Part shown: positions 49,273 through 61,869 of the stretch, piece after piece
Layout of the letters: each line of letters starts with the position of its first letter
Position numbering within the stretch: position 1 is the first letter of the stretch
Assembly: GCF_000002425.4 (NCBI RefSeq)
Contig: NC_037269.1
Coordinates: 7,759,330-7,823,329, forward strand
From: Physcomitrium patens
Taxonomy: Eukaryota > Streptophyta > Bryopsida > Funariales > Funariaceae
DNA: 64,000 bases
Direction: 5' to 3'
Notes under the pieces: model-generated
Database searches by the model: none
Told to the model about the DNA's origin: nothing
What the model saw: the letters and a program-made list of their open reading frames with translations, nothing else
Position numbers and translations under genes: made by a program

Positions 49273-49427
49273 TGTCGTAATGTAATACAACTATATAATA
49301 AAATTATAATCAAAATTGAATTTCTAATTAATATATAATTATCTTAGTTTAATTATAATTTAAAGTATCTAAACATGGCTTTTATAAAAGCCTCTTAGGT
49401 TATTTTCTTATCTTAATAATTAGAAGG
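49273..49427 (+). mobile_element. LTR start of element D2, inside Gypsy-C gag
   Basis: 155 bp from TGTCGTAATGTAATACAAC to the Gypsy-E border. They match the first 160 bp of solo LTR D1 (shared blocks near CTAATTAATAT and GGCTTTTATAAAAGCCTCTT). The rest of the LTR would lie beyond Gypsy-E, outside the window. Confidence 0.65.
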
Positions 49428-49988
49428 TGTCATGGACATACTCATATAAGCTAGTAATTACATATACAAATAGGTGGAAGTAACTAAAATTAAGTAAAAG
49501 TAAATTAATTCTATAGTATTTAATATGGAAGCTTCTTAGAAGCTTCACTAATGCTGCTTTGACTTCATAGGTGTCTTTAATTGACTTTTTGGATTAGAAA
49601 CGTGGTCAACAAGTTGGCCATGTACCACACATGTTGTTAGCTTGAAGATCAAGCTAACTATGAAGCCCACACGTAGAAAAACTTACCTTGTAAGTCAACG
49701 CATGTGTCCTACAAAGTCAACACATATTAGAGGTCGTATAGAACGTCGCCACGTAGCTCCTAATTAGATAGTATATATAGAGACAAGAGTAAAGCCCTCT
49801 TCACTCTTGTCAATTCTTTTCTTGCTTCCCATCTAGTTTCAAGGGTCTCTAGTTTTCTTGTCTTTTGGCAATAGCCATTCTAGTTTTTCTTTCAATATAC
49901 ATACTTATTTATTTATATTTTATTATCTTTCTTTGAGTGAAGGCTTATTTATCTAAATTACTTTTTCATCGAGTACTTGTCCTTGACA
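49428..49988 (+). repeat. Gypsy-E 5' LTR
   Basis: 561 bp, TGTCATGGACATAC to TTGTCCTTGACA. It contains HSE-like GAAGCTTCTTAGAAGCTTC at 49528-49546 and a TATA box (TATATATAG, 49772-49780). It is the same length as the Gypsy-F LTR. Confidence 0.9.
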
Positions 49989-52900
49989 GATTGACAAGAG
50001 TACACCTACAATATCAAAGCTTTGTCTAATCTTGATTAAGAGTGGATTACCCCTTTTTCTTGATAAGATATAAGCATATCGGAAGTTGCGGATTACCTTC
50101 TTCTAAACTGATATTGTTCTTAGTATTTTTTTTGTTCTCAAGTCTTCTCTTCTATTTGTCTTGAGCGATATTAGACATCTTCTCTTTTCTAAGTGTTATC
50201 ATGGCAGAACCTGTTGAAATGAAGAGTGCAATGACACAAATGCAAGAGCAATTGAGGGAGTTAATACTTGCGATGCATCAACTCAATTTACTACCACAAA
50301 GAGCAACAAGATTGGCAAGAAGTGAAGATATAGAAATGGTTGGAGTTGCTTCAATATTTATACCAAATAATGTCCTTTCTCCTATGGTGGAACGTCCTTC
50401 AAATGTTAGAGAATCAAGAATTGCCCTACCCGAGAAGTTTGATGGCACCAGATTCAAGTTTCAAAGATTTATCAATCAAGTGCAATTTGTGATTGAACTT
50501 CAATCCCAAAGCTATCCAACTCTAAGATCGCAAGTTAGATTCATTAGTATGATTCTTTCAAGTTCAGCACTATTGTGGTTTTCATCTTTTCTTGAATGAC
50601 GAGATCCAATATTGGATAATCTAGAGGCTTTTCTAGCGTGTTTTGATCCATGTATGGAGAACATGATGCAATTCATGTTGCAACCAATAAGATCTATATT
50701 TTACAACAAGACAATCGATCAGTAACGCTGTACACTTCACAATTTTGACAACTTGCAACTGATATCAAGTGGGATGAAGTTGCACTTATTGACCAATTTC
50801 TCTACGGATTATAATATGAGGTAAAAAAATTAATACTCAACTTACCTGATCTTCAAACATTGAGTCAAGCAATTGACTTTGCTGTGAAGTGTGACAATTA
50901 CCTTTTTGAATTTCGATCTAAGAACTGTACAAGTAGACCTCAACGTTACTATAATTCAATGGCAACACCAACACCTCTTCAACACATACATTCGGAAGTA
51001 GAGGATATGTAAATTGATACAGTACGTTTTAAACCTCTTACTGAGCAAGAAAAGACTCGTCGTCGTCAAAAAGGATTATGTTTATATTGTAGAGAACCAA
51101 AGCATACTGTTCAACATTATCCAAAGAAATGACGCAATCACAAAATTAAGAATATAGCTGTGAAAGAAGACAATATGTCAGAAAACGAGTTTATCCAGCT
51201 ACAATAGGGATTGTGCGGCTAAAACCTTGCACAACATCTAGTAAAGGTCCTATTCTCTCCTTAGAGCCCTTTCCTTGTTTTACATTAAATATTATTTTAG
51301 GACCTAAATATTACAAAGTCTCTGTATTATTAGATTCAGGAGCCTCAGCATGTTTTTTAGATGAAGAATTTACTAAAAGACATAACATATCTTTAGTAAA
51401 GAAAACTAAACCTGTTCATGTAGAAGTCATAGATGGTCGATCATTGTCTTCTAGAGATATTACTCACGAAATCCTTCCTATAGAAGTAATAATCAATGGT
51501 CATAATAGTTTTGTAGTATTTAATATCATTAGATCTCCCTCTAATCCAATCATTTTAGGTTTATCGTGGTTAGAAAAATACAACCCTCAAATAGATTAGA
51601 TTTCTCGAACTCTTACTTTTTCTAAAAGTATAACTAACAGTGTAGTTAATCAAGTAGAGAGTTATAACTCCAGTTCAATTAAACCCGTATTTATAGGTGC
51701 AAAAGCTTTCTTGCATGCTGCTATGAAAGAATCACCATATATTATTTATGCCACACCTATTTCTACTGGTGAAAAGACTTTAAGTGGCATTTCAAGCCAA
51801 TATCAAGAATTTCAAGATGTATTTGAAAAAAAGAATGCGGATACACTCCCAGAACATCGTCCCTATGATTGTTCAATTATCCTTCAAGAAAGAGCACAAT
51901 GGCCATTTGGATCAATCTATAGTTTATCACAAAATGAGTTGGTTGAACTCAAGGAGTATATTGAAGAAAATCTAGCCAAGAATTTCATACGCCATTCTAA
52001 ATCTCCGGCAGGAGCTCCAATTCTATTTGTGAAGAAAAAAGATGGATCATTGCAGATGTGTGTTGATTATCGAGGACTCAACAAGATTACCATCAAGAAT
52101 AGGTATCTACTACCTTTAATATCCGGACTTCTTGATCAACTGAATCAAGCTAAGATCTATACAAAAATAGATCTCTGGCGAGTATACAATCTAGTATTCA
52201 TCAAAGAAGGAGATGAATGGAAGACTACGTTTAGAACTAGGTATGGACATTTTGAATACAACGTCATGCCTTTTGGACTTACAAATACACCAGCAGCTTT
52301 TCAACATCTAATGAATGATGTTTTTCGAGAATTTTTGGACGATTTTATCGTCTGTTATCTAGACGACATCTTGATCTATTCTAAGAATCGAGAAGAATAT
52401 AAACTTCATGTTCATCGTGTGTTACAAAAATTAAGAGATGTAGGACTCTATGCCAAGATAGAAAAGTGTATATTCTATACTATTCAAGTCAATTTTTTAG
52501 ATTACATCATTTCAAATGATGGACTTATGATGGATTTTAAGAAAATTCAAACTATCATAGATTGGAAGATCCCAAAAACGGTAAGAGATGTCCAATATTT
52601 TTTGGGATTTGCCAACTACTATGGGATCTTCATCAAAGACTTCTCTCGAATTGCAGCTCCACTTACACATTTGACTTGTAAAGACAAACTCCAATGGAAT
52701 CAAGAAGCGGAAATTGCTTTTGAATCTTTGAAGATAGCGTTTGTTTCTATACCAATCTTGTATCGTGTTGATTTTTTCAAAGCATTCTTTGTGGAAATAG
52801 ATGCATCAGACTTTGCTCTGAGTGCGGCTTTACCACAAATGGGAACAGATGACAAACTTCATCCAGTAGCCTTTAATTCAAGAAAATTCTCAGCACCAGA

Positions 52901-53975
52901 AATCAATTATGAGATTCATAACAAAGAACTTCTTCCAATTGTGGATTCTTTTCAAGAATGGCATCATTATCTAGAAGGTGCTTCCAGTCAAGTCATCGTA
53001 TATATGGATCACAAGAACCTCGAATATTTTATGTCAGCACGCATATTAAATCATCGTCAAGCTCGTTGAAGCATGTCTTTATCAAGATTCGAGTTTATCA
53101 TCACTTATCGGCCAGAAAAACAACAAGATTTGTCCGATGCCTTGTCTAGATATTCTTATCTTGCACCAAAAAAAAGAGATGCAGCTTTTGAGTAACAAAA
53201 AATGGTTCTCTTGAAGCCGAAGTAATTTCATCTTCGAGCAATAAAATCAACATTGACTATTGATTTAACTTTTTTAAAGCAATTCTAATTAAGTATGTCT
53301 TCAGACCCTCTTGTTCATGATATCAAGAATAATTCTTCTAAATCTCACGATCCCTCTAAATTTGAATTCAAGAACAACCTATCCTATTTTAAAGGATGCC
53401 TATATGTTCCAGAAAGAGAAGCATGTTTACATATTCTTCAAGCTCGTCACGACTTCCCAGCAACAGGACATTTTAGATATATTAAGACTTTGGAGCTGAT
53501 ATCTAGGGATTTTTAGTGGCCTCAAATGTGGAAGGCAGTCAAAGATTTTGTACAATCATGTGATGTTTGCTCAAGATCAAAAACTCTTCATCATCAACCT
53601 TTTGGACTTCTTCAGCCATTATCCATTCCAAAACAACCATGGTCTTCTGTTTCTATGGACTTCATCACGGATCTTCCAATCTCAGGTTCTTATGATTCTA
53701 TATTCATAATAGTAGATCATTTTACTAAGATGGCACATTTTGTACCATACTCAAAATCTATCACAGGTGAAGAAACAGCTAAGCTCTTTCTTGACAATAT
53801 CTATTGCTATCATAGATTACTCAAGGATATTATATCAGATAGGAGAACTCAATTTGTATCAAGATTTTGACAGACTCTTTTCAAGATTCTTAAATTGGAT
53901 ATAAAACTATCTTCGGCATTCCATCTTCAAACTGATGGACAAATGGAGCGTGTTAATCAAGTTTTGGAGCAATAT
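49428..53975 (+). mobile_element. Gypsy-E: chromovirus-family element, left part
   Basis: The 5' LTR is at 49428-49988, followed by the primer-site relic AATATCAAAGC. Gag runs from 50201 to about 51200 with a CCHC relic near 51078 (CLYCREPKHTVQHY). Protease is around 51213-51600 (LLDSGASACFLDEEF). Reverse transcriptase and RNase H lie in the long frame 51711-53069 (DYRGLNK, then CYLDDILIYSKN). Integrase begins near 53430 and its core reaches QTDGQMERVNQVLEQY, where Gypsy-F interrupts it at 53975. The 3' part and second LTR would lie beyond the window. It is broken, with perhaps eight to ten interruptions. Confidence 0.9.
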
Positions 53976-54536
53976 TGTCACGGCGATAATCATGTAAGCT
54001 AATAATTACATATAGAAATAGGTAGAAGTAAGTAAAAGTAGATAAAAATAAGTTAATTCTATAATATTTAATATAGAATCTTCGTAGAAACTTCCTAGAC
54101 GCTGCTTTGACTTCATAGGTGTCTTTAATTGACTTTTTGGATTAGAAACGTGGTCAACAAGTTGGCCATGTGCCACACATGTTGTTAGCTTGAAGATCAA
54201 GCTAACTATGTGGCGCACACGTAGAAAAACTTGCCTTGTAAGTCAAGGCATGTGTCCTACAAAGTCAACACATATTGGAGGTCCTATAGAACGTCGCCAC
54301 GTAGCCCCTAATTAGATAGTATATATAGAGACAAGAGTGAAGGCTTCTTCACTCTTGTCAATTCCTTTCTTGCTTCTAATCTAGTTTCAAGGGTCTCTAG
54401 TTTTCTTGTCTTTTGGCAATAGCCATTCTAGTTTCTCTTTTCAATATACATACTTATTATTCATATTTTGTTACTTTTCTTTGAGTGAAGGCTTACTTGT
54501 CTGAATTGTTTTTTCATCGAGTTCTTGTCCTTGACA
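53976..54536 (+). repeat. Gypsy-F 5' LTR
   Basis: 561 bp, TGTCACGGCGATAATCATG to TTGTCCTTGACA, with HSE-like GAATCTTCGTAGAAACTTC at 54076-54094 and a TATA box near 54320. Confidence 0.9.
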
Positions 54537-55565
54537 GATTGACAAGAGTGTATTTATAATATCAGAGTTTTGTTCTTCTTGAGTAAGAGTGGATTATCCC
54601 TTTCTCTTGACAAGGCATAAGCGTATTAGAGGTTTGCGGATTACCCACTTCTAAACTGATATTGTTCTTAGTATCTTCTTTGTTATCAAGTCTTTCTTTT
54701 CTTTTATCTTGAACAGTATCAAACAAATTTTTCTTCTTAGTGTCATTATGGCAGAGCTTGTTGAAATGAAGAGTGCAATGGCACAAATGCAAGAGCAAAT
54801 GAAGGAGTTAATGCTTGCGATGCATCAACTCAATTCACCAACACAGAAAAGAACAAGAATAGCAGAAAGTGGGGATATAGAAATGATCAGAGCTGCTTCA
54901 ACATCTACAACAAATCACGTTCCTTCTCCAATTGTACAACATCCTATAAGCACTAGAGAACCAAGAATTGCCTTACCTGAGAAATTTGATGGTACGAGAT
55001 CAAAGTTTCGAGGGTTCATCAATCAAGTACAATTGACAATTGAACTTCAACCGCAAAGCTATCCAACTCCAGGATCACAAGTCAAGTTTATTGGCACTCT
55101 ACTTTCTGGTTCTGCATTATCGTGGTTTTCGTCTTTTTTTGAATAACGAAATTCAATATTGGACAATTTGGAAGCTTTTTTGGCGGAGTTTCGATCTATG
55201 TATGGTGAACACGATGCAATTCGTGTTGCAACAAATAAGATCCGAATTCTGCGACAAGAAAATCGCTCTATAACAGTGTATGCTTCACAATTTCGACAAC
55301 TTGCAATTGACATCAAGTGGGATGATGCTGCACTCATCAATCAATTTCTTTATGGATTGCAATACGAAGTAAAGAAATTGATGCTCAACTTACCTGATCC
55401 TCAAACTTTGAATCAAGCAATCGATTTTGCGGTAAAATGTGATAATCGACTTTTCGAATTTCGATCTGAGAATCATTCACGGGAACCTCAACGTTATTAC
55501 TCAATGGCAACATCAACATCTTTGCCAAACATACATTCGGAAGTAGAAGACATGCAAATTGACGC
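53976..55565 (+). mobile_element. Gypsy-F: second copy of the same family, inserted in the Gypsy-E integrase
   Basis: The 5' LTR is at 53976-54536, with primer-site relic AATATCAGAG just after it. The gag region starts at 54749 (MAELVEMKSAMAQMQEQMKE) and continues to the element A insertion at 55566, next to the sequence encoding SEVEDMQIDA. Gag here has about one break and is much better preserved than in Gypsy-E and Gypsy-C. Everything downstream of gag must lie to the right of element A, outside the window. Confidence 0.9.
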
Positions 55566-56906
55566 TGTCGTATTACGTGCTTTCCTGCTCGAGAACGCGC
55601 CGGGCGTCTGGCTGTAGAAGGTAGTATGGAGATTCGCCGATAGTCAAGCAGTCTATCAGTTTTTGACTGCTGGAATATAAACGACTGCAACAATGTACCG
55701 TAAATCTATACGGGTGCTCTTCGACTGCTTGTCAAAGTCTTTTTTTTTTTCCCAGCCGGTAGGTCTCTAGACGTTACAGAGAACCCCGAACAAGCCAAAC
55801 TGTTAATCTTCAATACCCCTTTGTACTTACGATCTTGTATCCACTGACTGTCCTGTTAGATTAATCCAATAAATTTCATTCACTCCGCATACTCAATCCT
55901 ATAGACACCCCTTTAATCCTTCAATCACAGACGTAACTCGATTTTACAAAATAGTCAAGAGTATTCAAACCCACTTCATTTAAAAATCCCGGTTCACCAT
56001 TACAACACTGACTTCAGCAGCTATTGCCTCAGTCTTCCCAAAACTCTACGAAGAAGAAAAATCCAAATTCTATGTCTTTCCTTCCCAGACCCGAAGCATG
56101 AAGCTCCTCTCTCTAATTCCCTTGATCTTCAAAAACATCCAAAAAAAAAATCGAACTGGTAACCTTGCAAAAGCTTGAAAACTAGCTCCCCTTGATTTCC
56201 CTAGAGAAAAAAAAAAACCCCCCCCCCCCAAAACTATATCCCACCTAACCTTATCCTCTGAATTTCTTCAATCTTCCGTCTTAGATCCGGAATTGGCTCC
56301 CACCTCAAGCTTGGATACAAAATTGGCTCTCGCCGTCAAGCTTTCTCCTCCGTTTTTGCCTTTAAGAAATCCATTTACCGAAAACAACGTTCCCTGAGAC
56401 GGCACAGAGAACATGACAGCCTGAAACAGAATCGAACCCCGTAATCGGGACCACATTGAGTCGCCCGACCAATTCAGGTCCAATATTGGGTAAGATGCCC
56501 TTAGTAACCTGGATGTTCCCGTAATTGGGTCAAATTGGTCCTCGCGTCAGATTGGCTAAGACCCGTAGTAAGACCTAGATTTCCCGTAATTAGACTGCAC
56601 TGGGTTGACCGGCCAATTCAGGTCTCATATTGGATAAGAGGACCCGGATTAGATTATCGAAATTGGATCCAATAGGCTCCTCGAACCCGTCTTATGAATT
56701 GGTCCTTCTCTTCCTGCTGACTCCCGTTATTGGAATCGAATGGAGCATTTCAGTATGCCCCGGCTGACTGTAACGGAGTGACTGAACCTGACCACTCAGT
56801 ATTTCCACTGGAGTTGGTCGATGCTTCCAATATTTGAGGTAACTGAATATTAATAAAATTCCCCTTTCTTTTTATTTTCACTGTATACAAGTGTTACAAT
56901 ACGACA
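55566..56906 (-). repeat. Element A 3' LTR
   Basis: 1,341 bp. On the plus strand it runs from TGTCGTATTACG to GTTACAATACGACA, so the LTR ends form a 9-bp perfect inverted repeat (TGTCGTATT / AATACGACA). About 56440-56700 contains three to four imperfect copies of an 80-130-bp unit built around CCCGTAAT and CCAATTCAGGTC. Confidence 0.92.
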
Positions 56907-58069
56907 TCCACCCCCTCTGAACCTGTGCATCCTCCGGTATGCACCAATTTATCCAATTGCTGTTTGATTCAGAATATATCGCCTACGTCTTTGTCCAGTT
57001 AGTCGTCGTCACCTTCATTATCCATATCACTTTCATCTTCTTGCTGCGGAATCTCTGTACCTTCATTAAGGTCTTCCATATTCATCTCCGCGTGTCTTCG
57101 TTTAAATATTTTTACTCGCTTCTCTGCAATTGGTATTTTCAATTTTGTACCATCTAACTCCCGTAATGAGTAAGTCGCATTATCATGAACAGTTGTTACA
57201 ACATATGGTCCAAACCAACGTTTTGAAAATTTCCACAAAGTACTATGTTGATTATCCAGACTATTGTCATAAACAAGTACCCAGTCACCTTCCTCGATTG
57301 CTTTTGGTCTCAATCGATGTTGCTTATCGAATCGCGCCTTGTTTTGTAACCTTGCTCTTTTTAACCTTTCCAATGCTATCTGGACATCTTCCGTTCTTTG
57401 CTCCAATTGTCGAATCCTAATAGCCAGAAGTTCTTCTCTTGTCAATCCATCTTCCCATGGTAGCATACTCCAAGTAAGTACCTTTTCTTCAATCGGCATA
57501 ATTGGTTTTTGACCTGTCATAAGTTCTACTGGCATATATCTTGTCACCGAACTATGTGTTGTTCGATCAGCCCATAATGCAAATGACAAAAGCCGTGGCC
57601 ACTGTTTAACCTTCCCATTACAAGCTTTAACCAATGCTTTCACAATCGGCGAGTGACCGCGTTCGCTTTTCGTATTCCCTTCCGGATTATAAGCAGTAGT
57701 CAGTGATAGTTTAACTCCACATCTTTCAAAGAACTTACGAGCTTCTTGTGCATTTAATTCTCCACGATCTGCAGTGATTTTTCCTACGCACCCGTAACGA
57801 CAAATGACATCTTCAAGCAAAAACCTACAAATCCCCTCTGTAGATTTTGTCCTCAATGCTCTTCCTTCTACTTGATTTGATAAATCTTCACGAGCTAAAA
57901 CCAAATATCTCATCTGCCATAACCCAACCGGCATAATAACCAAATCAACAACCCATTTGAAATGAATAGCCAGAGGATACGTAGGATGAAGACCATCTCG
58001 ATGTCGGATATTAGAATACGATTGACAGATTTCACATGACTCTACAAATGAGAGCACATCTCGATACAT
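56907..58069 (-). CDS. Element A integrase region (retroelement fossil)
   Basis: The frame 58069-56999 starts at MYRDVLSFVESCEICQSYSN, the second half of the H2C2 zinc-binding domain, followed by the catalytic core with KITADRGEL and TAYNPEGN blocks. It ends in a basic SH3-like stretch (IEEGDWVLVYD, SKRWFGPYVVTTV) and an acidic tail (EDLNEGTEIPQQEDESDMDN). No chromodomain follows. It is part of a broken element. Confidence 0.8.
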
Positions 58070-58996
58070 ATTTTTCTACCAATATCGTTCCTTGAGTTTA
58101 GCAAAAGTAGCCCAGATTCCTCTATGCCCTGCCCATAAACTATCATGAAACTCCTTTAATAATTTTAGTTTTTCTTCCCTTTTGCCTATCACTCGTTGTG
58201 GCATCCCAATTCCTTTCTTCGGTCTCTTCTATAAGAATCCATCTCGAAGTAAAAATCCATATGCTTTTTTTCTTATTTGTTTGAATTTTTCTATAGACCA
58301 ATTCCCCTGCTTAGACAAGGTATTCAAATAATGACCAATATCCAATAATTCTCCTTCATAAGATTCTTCAAGAAATAGCTTGTCTTCTCTGTTGAGATTT
58401 GATATTGAATAGAATTTCAATCCGACATCATCAATGTCTTCAACCATTTCGTCCTCCCTCTCGTATCTTACTCGAGATAGCATGTCTTCTACTAAATTGT
58501 CCTTTCCAGTGATATGCTTAAATTCTGGATTTAGTGACTTAATATAAGCAATCCATCTCAACATTGCAATATCTGGCGTTGAACAGTTAATAATCATTCC
58601 AAGCAATGGCAAGCAATCTGTTTCAATTACTACTACTGCCCCAATCAAATAGTCCTTTTCAGCTTTCATAGCCGAAACGACTCCCCAAAGTTCTCTTTTG
58701 ACTTGCGAATATGCATGATGACGAATACTTAAAACTTTAGCTCCAAATCGAACTGCAAATCTACTCCCATTCGAATCATCTTGACCCACAGCCCATCCAA
58801 CGGCAATTGGACTAGCGTCTACAGTAAGAATCACTGGACTATTGCACTTATAATCAACCTTCCTCAATATTGGAGGTGACATCAATAATTTCTTCAATCT
58901 TTGCATTGCCTGAATATGCCTTTCTTCCCATTCAAATCGGTAACCCTTGCGTAATAGTTCATATAATGGATCCGCTATGTGAGCAAAATGAGGGAT

Positions 58997-60367
58997 CTAG
59001 ATTCGATAAAATACACATGCACCCAAAAACCTGCGAACCTCTGTTAAAGAACCACAATCCTCTTTCATCCTTCCAATTGCATCAACTTTAGTCGGATCTG
59101 GTTTTCTTCCGTAAGATCCGCATAAATGTCCAACAATTACAACCTCTCGCACTCCAAATACGGACTTCATACCCGATAATGTAAGATGAACTTCTCCAAG
59201 CCGAGTTAAAATCTTTTCACAATCTTGTATATGATCAACAACATATCTGCAACACCCCCTCGTATCTAAAGTTTCATCCTTGTCTCCTTTTTTGCACCCT
59301 TTTATAGGAACATCATCCAGAAAAGGCATAGTCTTTTCTGGAATAAAATCTCTCAATACCTTATTCATCCCATTCATCATATGCGCAACTGAGTTGGTCG
59401 CGCCTTGAAGAAGAGTGCACATTCCAACCAATCCAAGCGGTGTCCTCATCGTTGTCATATCTCTACTTCCTTCGGCAAGTTGAAATTGATCATAACCTGA
59501 ATACAAATCACCCATTGAGTAGATCGCCCTTCCAGCAAACGCCTCAGCAAATTCATCCACAATAGGTCCAATTCCTGCATTCCTGACAGTTACAGCATTC
59601 ACCGATTGCATATCTTGAATAAACCGTAGTGACCCATTCTTCTTAGGTACCGTAAACCATCGACTAGAATACGGCGCAAATGAAGGTTCTAATATTTTCA
59701 TCTTTATCTTTTCTTTCAATAGTTCCACCAATTTAGGTAAATGTGCCCTCGGTACTAGAATCGGTCTTAGATTCCAAGGTACATGCGGTACAGTGAAGAT
59801 AACCATAGGTGTTATAATATTTGGATCCACACACCCAATTTCATGAGATTCGAAGGCAAACGATCTACCTTGTTTAGCCAACATCTTTTTGAAGCAAGTA
59901 ATTTCCTCCGGCAATAAAGATCCATCAGAACCAATCTTCAATTCTTCAAAAGTCTCTTCAGTAAACTGATGTCCAATACTCATTGGATCTCTTAAACTTG
60001 CTTCTTTTGATGCTTCTCCCATTTGTTCTTTAAAATCCTCTGGTAATGGTCCGACAACAGGCTTTACCTTCTTATCTGCCGTTTTATATCTCGTCTCTAC
60101 TGTGACTTCTGGTGCTTGAAAAGATTCAAGCATGGTATAAACCTCTCTCGAATGAATCTCAACAATCTTATCATTATCTCCTAACCCAATAGATGTAATC
60201 AATTCCAATGAATCTTCCAGTCCATTTTCTTCATAAACACCCAAAATCCTCTCATCATCTTGCAATGTACCTATCTTGCGTAACTGTCCTTCAATATCAT
60301 ATAATCTTTTTCTTTCTTTTTTTTTAAAATCATCAACTTTCTTATACATAATATTTCCATTCTCCAA
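58997..60367 (-). CDS. Element A reverse-transcriptase region (retroelement fossil)
   Basis: A frame of 456 codons. The N-terminal half is a linker. RT blocks run from LVELLKEKIKMKILEPSFAP through PKKNGSLRFIQDM and MGDLYSGYDQFQLAEGSRD to FLDDVPIKG. The usual SKLDLRSGYHQ and YxDDILIYS are replaced by MGDLYSGYDQF and FLDDVPIKG; the catalytic aspartates are present. This variant is shared with element B and points to a distinct gypsy lineage I cannot name. Confidence 0.8.
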   Translation of the reverse strand: MENGNIMYKKVDDFKKKERKRLYDIEGQLRKIGTLQDDERILGVYEENGLEDSLELITSIGLGDNDKIVEIHSREVYTMLESFQAPEVTVETRYKTADKKVKPVVGPLPEDFKEQMGEASKEASLRDPMSIGHQFTEETFEELKIGSDGSLLPEEITCFKKMLAKQGRSFAFESHEIGCVDPNIITPMVIFTVPHVPWNLRPILVPRAHLPKLVELLKEKIKMKILEPSFAPYSSRWFTVPKKNGSLRFIQDMQSVNAVTVRNAGIGPIVDEFAEAFAGRAIYSMGDLYSGYDQFQLAEGSRDMTTMRTPLGLVGMCTLLQGATNSVAHMMNGMNKVLRDFIPEKTMPFLDDVPIKGCKKGDKDETLDTRGCCRYVVDHIQDCEKILTRLGEVHLTLSGMKSVFGVREVVIVGHLCGSYGRKPDPTKVDAIGRMKEDCGSLTEVRRFLGACVFYRI

Positions 60368-60444
60368 TATACCAATAAAACTCGCATCAAAGGCACCTTC
60401 ATCTGACGAGAGTACCTCCTCTTTTGTACCTCCATAATCTCGCT

Positions 60445-61821
60445 TTACAGTGGTACCTCTCCAAAATCCTTAAATCCTTCAACAATCTTTGGCAATGGTT
60501 TCTCCCTCAACCTATCTCGATTTCGTTCATGGTTAGGAGGTACTGTTAGAAATTGTACAACATTCTTCCCATCTTCGCTCCGTACCCTTGCATAAGCAGA
60601 ACCATCGTCAAGTACCTTTGTTTCCATCCGTGTTGCCGTGATATAAGGTTGTCCTAAAATCAACGGATAAGACGTTGTATCTTGAACGAAGAAATGTTGC
60701 TCCATCGCAACATCCCCAATCCGAATTTTGACATCTGGACAAGCTCCATATAATTCGCCTCGTGTGTTATTAGCTGCTCGTATTGCCCATCCATGTTCCA
60801 TATCAATTAGCCATTTTTTCTTCTTATAAAGATCTTTAGACATGAGATTTATTTCAGAACCATGGTCCACCAAAGCAACTATTGGTTCTTCTATATCTCC
60901 TACCTTCACCAATACCTCAGTAGTTGCCCTTGCCCAATGCTTTCGAGTATAATGGCTCAAAGTTTCCATTTCCTTGTCACTAGAATCTTCGAAACGTACT
61001 CGCTGATTATACCCATTCTTTTCATTTGTTGGTTGCTTGTAACCAATATCAACCTCTTCTTCATCTCTACATATTCTTGCATCAATAGCATGACTCATTC
61101 CAGTTTCGCTCATTAATTGCCTCTTTCGCTTAATGCTGTCAATGATAACATCATGAAACTCCTTCTTTGTAATTCCCAAGACTTCTTTCAATGTGAATTC
61201 CACCTTAGCATTTAATATACGTTCTTCCAACACCCCTTTCAAATTTGTTGCCGCTTCAATGTCAGAAAGTAGCTTATAAGCAATTGATTTGCCCTTATCT
61301 TTTGTCTCCGTTGTTTTTTCTCCCAATGATGCTGAGGTATCCTTTACAGGCAATTCTTGTGAAGCTGCCTCCCGAGCCTTGTCTCCTCGAGTTTGCCTCT
61401 TAAAAGAATTTCCTTCTCTAGTATCATCAAAATTTCCTCGTCTTTTTTCTTCCATCAAAGCTTCATGTTGGCTCTTAGCAATATATGCATGAACTGAAAG
61501 AGACTCAACAGGATCCTCCCAACCTATTCTTCCTCGTATTGTAGCTGCAGTTCTCAATAACGCTTCTCGAGGTAATTTCCCTTCTTGCATTGTAGAAACG
61601 GCAGAAGCCCAAAACTCACTAGTTTCCGTACTTCCACCAATTTCATCATCTACTCTAGCACCATAACTTGCACTTTCTCGTACTACTGTTTCATGCTCTT
61701 TTAAGTAATCTTGAACCAATGCTCTCATTCCTCTTTTGCCAAAATTGGTTTGAAGAAGATCCTCCCTATCTTTCAATGCTATCTTCCCATCTTTCCAGCA
61801 AATAATTCCCTGCCGTATCAT
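60445..61821 (-). CDS. Element A gag-pol linker and protease region (retroelement fossil)
   Basis: A frame of 458 codons. The front part is charged and low in recognisable domains. Near residues 310-345 lies VKVGDIEEPIVALVDHGSEI, a retropepsin-like block in which the expected D-S/T-G appears as DHG, followed by an LILGQPYI flap-like motif (consensus hILG-x-x-h). The family assignment rests on these two blocks and on position. Confidence 0.65.
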   Translation of the reverse strand: MIRQGIICWKDGKIALKDREDLLQTNFGKRGMRALVQDYLKEHETVVRESASYGARVDDEIGGSTETSEFWASAVSTMQEGKLPREALLRTAATIRGRIGWEDPVESLSVHAYIAKSQHEALMEEKRRGNFDDTREGNSFKRQTRGDKAREAASQELPVKDTSASLGEKTTETKDKGKSIAYKLLSDIEAATNLKGVLEERILNAKVEFTLKEVLGITKKEFHDVIIDSIKRKRQLMSETGMSHAIDARICRDEEEVDIGYKQPTNEKNGYNQRVRFEDSSDKEMETLSHYTRKHWARATTEVLVKVGDIEEPIVALVDHGSEINLMSKDLYKKKKWLIDMEHGWAIRAANNTRGELYGACPDVKIRIGDVAMEQHFFVQDTTSYPLILGQPYITATRMETKVLDDGSAYARVRSEDGKNVVQFLTVPPNHERNRDRLREKPLPKIVEGFKDFGEVPL

Positions 61822-61869
61822 ATTATTAAATTCATTGCAATCTTTTCTAGTGTGTGAAGCATCATCACA

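Noticed and set aside
49617-54240. Highly similar blocks near 49617-49760 and 54153-54310 considered as a separate conserved gene or RNA
   Set aside because: They are corresponding parts of the Gypsy-E and Gypsy-F LTRs, which are 561 bp each.
55059-55340. A minus-strand frame of 93 codons
   Set aside because: It is antisense to the well-preserved Gypsy-F gag.
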